From Notolepis coatsorum (taxonomy: Eukaryota > Chordata > Actinopteri > Aulopiformes > Paralepididae), in assembly GCA_963971535.1 (NCBI GenBank), contig OZ020601.1:19181814-19245813 (forward strand): DNA of 64,000 bases. Direction: 5' to 3'. A program made the position numbers and the translations under genes. Numbering within the stretch: position 1 is the stretch's first letter; each line of letters starts with the position of its first letter. The notes under the pieces are model-generated. The model was not told the DNA's origin. It searched no databases and saw only the letters and a list, made by a program, of their open reading frames with translations. Of the stretch, positions 57,436 to 64,000 are shown piece by piece.

Positions 57436-59349
57436 CGAGTCCAGGGTTTGTACCTACATGTCTCCATTTTCATTTCCAGATTTTCCAGATTGTGAAAGTA
57501 CAGAATGTAAGCTTTCAAATGATGTGTCATACTTTGAAATATGAGAATGTTTTGAATATCATATATTTATTTAAATCTTGTAAAACAGTCTGTTGTCTAG
57601 AATACTCAAGGGGAGAAAATGCCTCTCAAAGATGTTCACACTTCAGCTAGTTTGGGGGGGGGGGGGGCGTGGACAACTACCCTCACCTGAATGCATCCAT
57701 CGTTAACGTTAATGACTCTCTCTGTGTGAATGCCTTATCTGGCTCAGTGAATCTGAATCCTAACACGCAGCTCTATTCAGATGCAAAAATAAACCCAGCC
57801 CCCACCTCTCCTCTGTGGAGAGCACAAACTGTGTTTCAAAACAGCCTTTTTTAAACACAGAATTCTTACAATTAGAGTTATTATATCTGTTCGCTGTTGT
57901 ACTAAATATGTTCTTCAACTCTCGAACTGTAGTTATATAAAAAAGAAAAAAGAAAAAAAAACACAAAGAAAAACTTTTTTTATTGTGTCTATCTGTCATT
58001 TCACCCTGGCGACTTGTAGGCATCATCACCAGACTGGGTTACATTTGTGTATCTATTCAACAATTCATAGACCCTCTCCCATTGGCCGGCGGTGCACAGA
58101 TCCCCCACACTTTCACAATTTCCCCGCAGACAGCTAGCTAGCCGTTGTGGCCACTCACCTTAGGCATCTTGTTTGAGAAATGCAGGCTTCAGTCTATATG
58201 TTATTTAGCCTATCTGTCTGAACAGGACTGATCAGTCCTGTTTCAAGATGCACAATGAGATCTTCTGAGAGAATTGTTGAATAGATACACAAATGTTCTA
58301 GAATGTTCTATTATGACATCGTACTGTGACATCACAACGAAACATGTTTGAGTGTCATTTGAATAATATAAATAATAATGTTTGGTAAGGCTGTCCCCGA
58401 AGCCTGTTTTTGGGATTCAAACTTCGTCAGGGTTTTTCGAACGGACATCCGAACCTTCGTTTTTAATTTTTTTAAAACTATTAAAAAATTATAATAATAA
58501 TTATACTTTTTTTTTTTTTTTATCCTCAAACTAAATCCTCAATTTGAATAAAGTGATTAATCTGATTAAACGGACTTTCGAACCTTCGTTTTTAATGAGT
58601 CTTTTTTCATTCAGTATTCAATATTGTCTGATTCAATATTAACATTCAGTATTCAATAGTGTCTGATTCAATATTAACATTCAGTATTCAAGTAGAACAG
58701 CTAGCTAGCCGTTGTGGACACTCACCGTAGGCATCTTGTTTGAGAAATGCAGGCTTCAGTCTGTGTCAGTCCTGATTCTTCTTCAGAATGAGATCTTCTG
58801 AAAGAATTGTTAGAATTGTTCTATATATACAACACAAATGTTCTAGAATGTTCTATTATGACATCATAATCAGTAGGGATATCCTCTTTCATTGGTCTAT
58901 GTTGACCACGCCCCCATGGTTCGGCTCCTCCCCTTCAGGGGATTCATCTTGATCCTTAGGCCGCGCCCCCTTTTTGTATCTTTTGAACCACACTTGTAAT
59001 TAGTGTGGGTGACACTAATGTTCTAGAATGTTCTATTATGACATCATACTGTGACATCACTAATGTTCTAGAATGTTCTATTATGACATCATACTGTGAC
59101 ATCACAAATGTTCTCGAATGTTCTATTATGAGATCATACTGTGACATTACAAATGTTCTAGAATGTTCTGCCATTCATTCCTTATGGACCAAAAGTTCCC
59201 ATTTAAAGTCGATTTGTAGCCAAACGGTGGAGTGAAACTTTCCAAAAAGTAATAGCAACTCGAGTTGGACCAAAAAAAGCTCTGGCAGGAGTTACTGGAC
59301 AAAAATCGCCGGAATAAATAATAAATAAATAAATAGTATAGATTACAAT

Positions 59350-59559
59350 AGGGTGGGTCACCCACACTAACTATAGCTGTAAGTACACCAGGGAAGTGAA
59401 AGACACCCACTTTGGTGGCAGGAACCAGCAAGTGACGCTTCATACTGGGGTCAAATACCTTAGTGGTGGACGTGTGGAGTCTTTTGCCTCTGTCAGCGTC
59501 CCTAAAGCATGATGCTGTTGCAAGGTGGGCTCATCTTAATCCAGTGCTCAAGTCCATCC
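59350..59559 (+). pseudogene. Transposase-like gene, middle part
   Basis: Continues directly from HIDYSE: NYSCKYTREVKDTHFGGRNQ, then VTLHTGVKYLSGGRVESFAS. After a frame break it reads SLKHDAVARWAHLNPVLKS. The gene is interrupted again at 59560 by the RTE-like LINE with the 12-bp duplication tcaagtccatcc. Confidence 0.6.
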
Positions 59560-62500
59560 AACTTGAGCGCAAGGTTTCCCGGTGGTGGATCCGAAATGGA
59601 AAATATGACGTCTGCTAGCCAAAGCCTCTGGGAAGCTAGGAGATCGAATGTCCTCCCAACCAGGAAACCTACAAAGATAGGAACATGGAACGTGCGCACC
59701 ATGTACGAAGCAGGGAAAGCTGACAACATCGCAAAGGAGATGCAAAGTTACGGCTTACACATACTAGGTTTAAATTAAACAAGATGGATAGGTTCAGGAG
59801 AGAGCAGATTAGCATCTGGAAAACAGATACTGTACTCTGGACATGAAGAAGAAGGCGCCCCACACACGCAGGGGGTAGGCATCATGCTCTCAACACAGGC
59901 GGAGAAGGCTCTCATTGGATGGGAACCAGTCTCCTCTAGACTCATCACAGCAAAGTTCAGAACGTCTCATCCAAGAATCACACTCAGGATCATTGTGGCA
60001 TACGCACCAACCAACGATGCCACAGAAGAGTCAAAGGAGGAGTTCTATGGAAAACTACAGAACACACTACTCAAAGCAACGGAAAGGGAGGTGGTTATAC
60101 TGATGGGCGACATGAACGCCAAAGTGGGAAAAGAAAACAACGGATACGTACCAGTCATGGGACAGCAAGGAGTGGGCTGCAGAAACGAAAATGGACAGAT
60201 GTTTTTGGACTTCTGTGCAGACAACAGCCTGGTAATTGGCGGAACTTTTTTCCCACATAAAGAAACTCACAAGACCACATGGGTGTCCCCTGATCAGAAA
60301 ACATGCAACCAAATCGATCACATATGCATCAGGAAGCAGTTCAGACGATCTCTGCTCGATGTGCGAACAAAGAGAGGTGCAGATGTGGGATCAGACCACC
60401 ACTTAGTCATAGCAAAGGTACAACTGAAGCTGAAAAGGGGGACCCCAGGAAACAGAATAACAAAGTATGACACCAAGAAACTGGAAGAAAAACTACACCA
60501 GAAGCACTTCCAGATCACACTGAGGAACAAGTTCCAGGCCCTGGCTGAAATGGGCAGTGGGGAAGAAGAAATCGACGAAAGCTGGGAGAAGATCAAAAAC
60601 GTGTGGCAAACAACCTGCGAGGAAAGTCTGGGAAGAAGAAAGAAAGAAAACAAAATGTGGATCACCCAAAGAACATTGGACAGCATGGAGGAGAGGAAAA
60701 AGGCAAAGGACCACCTCAACAATGCCAGGACGAGAGCAGCCAAGGAGAAGCACACAAAGGAATACAACAGGATACATAAAGAAATAAAGAAAAAGGTCAG
60801 GGCGGACAAGAGATGCTACTATGAAGAGCTTGCTACACAAGCAGAAGAAGCAGCGGGACAGAGAAACATGAGAGAGGTATACAACATCACCAGGAAGCTC
60901 TCGGGGAGAAGGATGAAATCAGAGAAGCCCATAAAAGACAAGGCAGGAAACACACTATCCACAAAGGAAGAACAAACAAGGAGATGGGTAGAACATTTCA
61001 CAGAGCTGCTCAACAGAGCACCAGCAAGCATCCCAGCAGATATACAAGCAGCAACAGACACACTCCCACTGAAAATGATCCCCCCAACAAAAGAAGAAAC
61101 TAGGAAAGCAATATCACAATTGAGAGATGGGAAAGCAGCAGGACCAGACACCATTCCGAGTGAAGCATTCAAGACCGACATCATTACAAGCATCAAAGCA
61201 CTCCATCCCCTCATGAGGAAAATTTGGCAAGAAGAAAGGATACCCAAAGATTGGAAAGAAGGCTACATAGTGAAGATACCAAAGAAAGGGGACCTTGCAC
61301 TATGCAAGAACTACCGGGGGATCACGCTACTTTCAACTGCCAGCAAAGTCTTCAACCGGATAATTCTAGATAGGATGAAGACTGCCGTTGACATGCTCCT
61401 CAGAGACCATCAAGCAGGATTCCGGAAAGAAAGGTCATGCATAGACCAGATCGCCACACTGAGGATCATCATCGAACAGTCCCTGGAATGTAACAGCTCC
61501 TTATACATCAACTTCATCGATTTCGAACAGGCCTTTGACAGTCTAGATAGGAACAGTCTGTGGCACCTGATGGAGCACTATGGAATCCCACCGAAGTACA
61601 TCAACATCATCAGAGGATCATATGACGGGATGACAAGTAGGGTACTGCACAGAGATAAAGACCGGAGTGAGACAAGGCTGCCTGCTGTCACCCTTCTTGT
61701 TCCTGCTGGCCATTGATTGGACCATGAAGAAGACAACAGAAGGAGCCAGAAACGGCATCCAGTGGACACTGATGCACCAGCTTGAAGACCTCGATTTTGC
61801 AGATGACCTAGCTCTCTTATCACACAGTCACCAGCAAATGCAACAAAAGACCAACAAACTAAAGGAAACAGCCTCAACTCTAGGAATGAAGATCAATAGG
61901 GTAAAAACCAAGATTATGAAGATCAACACAAAGTGCCAGCAAAACATTGAACTAGAGGGAGAGGCCATCGAAGAAACTAACTCCTTTACCTACCTTGGGA
62001 GCATAGTAGATACAGCGGGTGGCACAGAAGAAGACATCAGAGTGCGAATCGGAAAAGCAAGAACGGCATACAACCTACTTGGTCGAGTATGGAGGTCTCG
62101 CGAAATAAAAACCAACACAAAGCTGAGGATCTTTAACTCCAATGTTAAATCAGTCCTCCTGTATGGCGCCGAGACCTGGAAGACAACTGTAGGGCTGAAT
62201 CAGAAAGTACAGTCCTTCATAAATTCCTGCCTCCGCCGCATTCTAAGAGTGAGATGGCCAAATGTCATTACAAATCTGGACCTGTGGGAGCGCACAAAAC
62301 AACTACCCCCGCCAGAAGAAATAAAGAAGAGAAAGTGGATGTGGATAGGCCATACCCTGAGAAAGGAAGACACAAACATCACCCGGCAAGCCCTACGATG
62401 GAACCCACCTGGAAAGAGGAAACGCGGCAGGCCTCGAAACACCTGGCGCCGTTCTTGGGAAGGGGAAATGAAAGAGGCTGGACTGGGATGGCACAACATC

Positions 62501-62588
62501 GTTCGGGAGGCCAAAAACCGTGCAACATGGAAAGAAATCGTCAGTGGCCTATGCTCCGCAGGGAGTGCAAAGGCTTAAGTCAAGTAAG
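59560..62588 (+). mobile_element. RTE-type LINE, nearly full length
   Basis: 3029 bp between direct repeats tcaagtccatcc (59548-59559 and 62589-62600). The 3' end has a short (AAGTC/AAGTA) tail. Carries endonuclease and RT in one ORF. The perfect 12-bp duplication and only two coding lesions suggest a fairly young insertion. Confidence 0.9.
59596..62578 (+). pseudogene. RTE-type endonuclease-reverse transcriptase ORF
   Basis: About 993 codons from the ATG at 59596. APE endonuclease: GTWNVRTMYEAGKADNI, ILGLN (then a stop at 59776-59778, residue 61), VAYAPTND, LMGDMNAKVGKENNG, GSDHHLVIAKV. Linker rich in lysine, then RT: GKAAGPDTIPSEAF, NYRGITLLSTASKVFNRI, QAGFRKERSCIDQIATL, motif A FIDFEQAFDSLDR and the catalytic FADDLALL (about 61794). 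A one-base shift lies near 61655-61665, between the YDG block and VRQGCLLSPFLF. The end is WMWIGHTLRKED and PPGKRKRGRPRNTWRR, the C-terminus seen in proteins annotated 'craniofacial development protein 2-like'. Clade RTE/RTEX is my best reading. Inactive because of the stop and the shift. Confidence 0.9.
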
Positions 62589-62953
62589 TCAAGTCCATCC
62601 GGGAGGAACATCCAGAAGTGAAGCACATCCATTTTATTTCAGATGGACCCACCTCCCAGTACCGCAACAAGACAGCGTCTTTAATGAGAGGGTTTGAATA
62701 TGTCACCTGGAACTTCTCAGAGGCATCTCATGGCAAGGGTGCCCCTGATGGGGTAGGGGGTGCACTCAATAACCTAGCAGACCGGCTTGTTGCTTATGGA
62801 ACTAGCATCCCAGACACCAACACACTGCATGAGCAACTGGCAACACACTCATCTGTAAGGCTATACATGGTAACAGAGGATGAGATCATTTCGGCCCAGG
62901 ATTTGATTCCTCCATCCCTGAATACAGTGCCCGGGACTATGAAGATTCACCAG
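62589..62953 (+). pseudogene. Transposase-like gene, C-terminal part
   Basis: Follows the second target-site copy: REEHPEVKHIHFISDGPTSQ, YRNKTASLMRGFEYVTWNF, SEASHGKGAPDGVGGALNNL, ADRLVAYGTSIPD and THSSVRLYMVTEDEI. It ends at a textbook donor CAG|gtaagt at 62953/62954, so the original gene probably had an intron and a further exon. ISDGP supplies a second candidate catalytic aspartate, and SEASHGKGAPDG an acidic third site. The polymer-like conservation of these motifs suggests an active parent family in the genome. Confidence 0.6.
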
Positions 62954-62983
62954 GTAAGTCAATGTGACATGAGGTTGAACAAG

Positions 62984-62990
<7 letters not shown>

Positions 62991-63021
<31 letters not shown>

Positions 63022-63125
63022 CACAATATATTGTAGAATGGGTACAATACAGCATTGGCATATTTAGACCACTATCACTGGGGCACGTGCCCCACTGTTG
63101 ATCAGCTGTGCCCCAGTGATCAAAA
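62991..63125. repeat. (GATT)n tail and a 13-bp hairpin
   Basis: 62988-63020 is (GATT)n followed by tgtagaatgggtacaataca, a short relic of the GATT-tailed retroposon. 63073-63118 forms a stem (atcactggggcac / gtgccccagtgat). Confidence 0.8.
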
Positions 63126-63225
63126 TAATAATAATAATTATTATTATTTTTACTTCGCTTTGAAATATTATAGTGAAATATTTTGCACTGTTGTCGCATT
63201 TATCTTGTTGAAATCCTCCAACAGG

Positions 63226-63435
63226 CGGGGTGCTCCAGTAGCACACCATGTTACCGCGCTCGCGCGGGACTCCGTGTTGCGTCACGGATCTGGTTGACTC
63301 CGAGTTCGATTCCCGGACTCGCCGTCATTTGCCGAATGTCTCCCCCTGCTCTCTCTCCCGTTTCACCCTGCAACTGTCGGTCATGCTTGACCAGGAAAGC
63401 GATAAACGCTAAAAAATAAAGTAAAAAAAAAAAAA
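63226..63435 (+). mobile_element. Short tRNA-derived SINE
   Basis: 210 bp flanked by a perfect 15-bp duplication aaatcctccaacagg (63211-63225, 63436-63450). Head gggtgctccagtagcacacc with B-box-like gagttcgattcc near 63302, and an A-rich 3' tail. A different family from the 472-bp SINE. Confidence 0.85.
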
Positions 63436-63450
63436 AAATCCTCCAACAGG

Positions 63451-64000
63451 CTCTTTTTTGTAAGTTGACTGGTTTGCACACCCCTATAACAGCTAATACA
63501 TGGTACATCCCAGCAGTCAGCTGGCCTCGCGCAGTTCACAGGTAATTTAGCGGGAATGTGGAAGTGGAAGTGCGCGCAGACCAGATGGATGTGATGTTGT
63601 GAACCGGGCTGGGAGCGAACAAACTTTCTTCGGGAGCTTCTGTGAATATAGCGGGTCGGTGTAGAAGTCCTAGTTGTTTGACGACAGAGATGCATGTTGG
63701 AATTGTGCAGTTGTTCAGTTTATGCAGTTGCGGGGCGAGATATTGTAGCATGTCAACACAGCCGTGGTGCTCGATGGACGCGAGTATCCGGGTGATGTCT
63801 CGCTGACAACGGGAGCTTGAGCAGATGTGCCGGTGTTGGAGGAGATGGAAGCAGGTAGGTACACTACAGACAACCACCAGTTCAATGGAGTCCGACTTGG
63901 TAGCTAAAAAAAAGAGAACCACAACTGTTGTTAACAGAACTCAATTTAGGGCGACAATAATGTGGTCAAGAGGCATGGTTTCTATCTTGTGCCTGAACTG
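63451..64000. other. Unassigned end of window
   Basis: A minus-strand open frame (63922-63536) reads SIELVVVCSVPTCFHLLQ and ILASIEHHGCVDMLQYL. It is not low complexity, but I do not recognise a family and see no splice context. Confidence 0.35.

Larger units (their letters stand above)
55769..59349. mobile_element. Fold-back element with long satellite-bearing arms
   Basis: Outer inverted repeat: ATTGTAATCTATACCATTTA at left and its inverse up to 59349, extending through ccgccgatttttgtccagta and ctcctgccagagctt. The left arm continues after a SINE insertion at about 57048 (ggtccaactcgagttgctat, ggaaagtttcactgcaccg) and matches 59170-59278 inverted. Both arms contain tandem ~44-bp units (gaacattctagaacatttgt..gatgtcacagtatgatgtca). 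A 170-bp block (agctagctagccgttgtgg) is duplicated at about 58131 and 58698. No ORF of note. Exact ends are blurred because ACCCACACT-like text occurs on both sides. Confidence 0.75.

Noticed and set aside
63536..63922. 128-residue minus-strand frame considered as the next YTHDC2 exon upstream
   Set aside because: No similarity to the YTHDC2 helicase or linker sequences and no fitting splice sites.

Overview
The window looks like repeat-dense intergenic and intronic DNA from a ray-finned (teleost-type) fish. The evidence is the repeat mix: Rex1/Babar LINEs, an RTE-type LINE, L1 and L2-type fragments, Gypsy, Copia and DIRS-like pieces, many hAT, Tc1 and TTAA-targeting (piggyBac-like) elements, V-SINE and tRNA-derived SINEs, and long CA/GA microsatellites. 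No bacterial or viral-type operon is present. I find one host gene: three consecutive coding exons on the minus strand (52895-53030, 52015-52141, 50038-50103). They encode the region just before and through the ankyrin insertion of YTHDC2, an m6A-reader RNA helicase of meiotic cells. The splice phases agree exactly. The rest of YTHDC2 is not recognisable in the window.

Layout. 1-9.7 kb: SINE, compound microsatellite, and two 5'-truncated Rex1-type LINEs on the minus strand, carved up by a TTAA-flanked element (4720-6489), two solo LTRs (5099-5736, 7775-8401) and a GATT-tailed retroposon. 9.9-12.8 kb: a complete second copy of the TTAA element and another TTAA-type element carrying a hAT MITE. 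12.8-17.5 kb: a 4.7 kb array of a 19-bp satellite. 17.5-21.2 kb: sparse DNA with a second 19-bp minisatellite. 21.2-27.1 kb: a GC-rich island with a DIRS-like gag pseudogene split by a V-SINE, followed by about 2.8 kb without a recognisable RT gene. 28.4-33.2 kb: a Gypsy integrase gene split by a hAT element that holds two further elements and a 1.3-kb solo LTR. 33.3-36 kb: an L2/Crack-like LINE split by a TIR element. 36.3-38.1 kb: a truncated Copia element (LTR, gag, protease). 38.3-39.6 kb: two minisatellites. 40.3-43.2 kb: a TTAA element holding a young LTR retroelement. 43.8-44.7 kb: a 642-bp palindrome in a Tc1 relic. 45.2-46.1 kb: a hAT MITE with nested insertions. 46.4-48.8 kb: the best preserved Rex1-type LINE. 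49.1-53.0 kb: YTHDC2 exons and repeat-filled introns. 54.7-63.0 kb: a transposase-like gene of a family I cannot name, broken by a fold-back element (itself holding a SINE that holds a TIR element) and by an RTE-like LINE. 63.2-64 kb: a SINE and unassigned sequence.

The window is best read as a record of nested insertions. Empty-site logic (TTAA in a LINE codon run, GAATAGCC in an integrase, a 12-bp duplication in the transposase-like gene) gives the relative order of events. Nothing here forms a cooperating gene cluster. The candidates for something under-described are the transposase-like family at 54.7-63 kb, the fold-back element with satellite-bearing arms inside it, and the gag-only GC-rich island.
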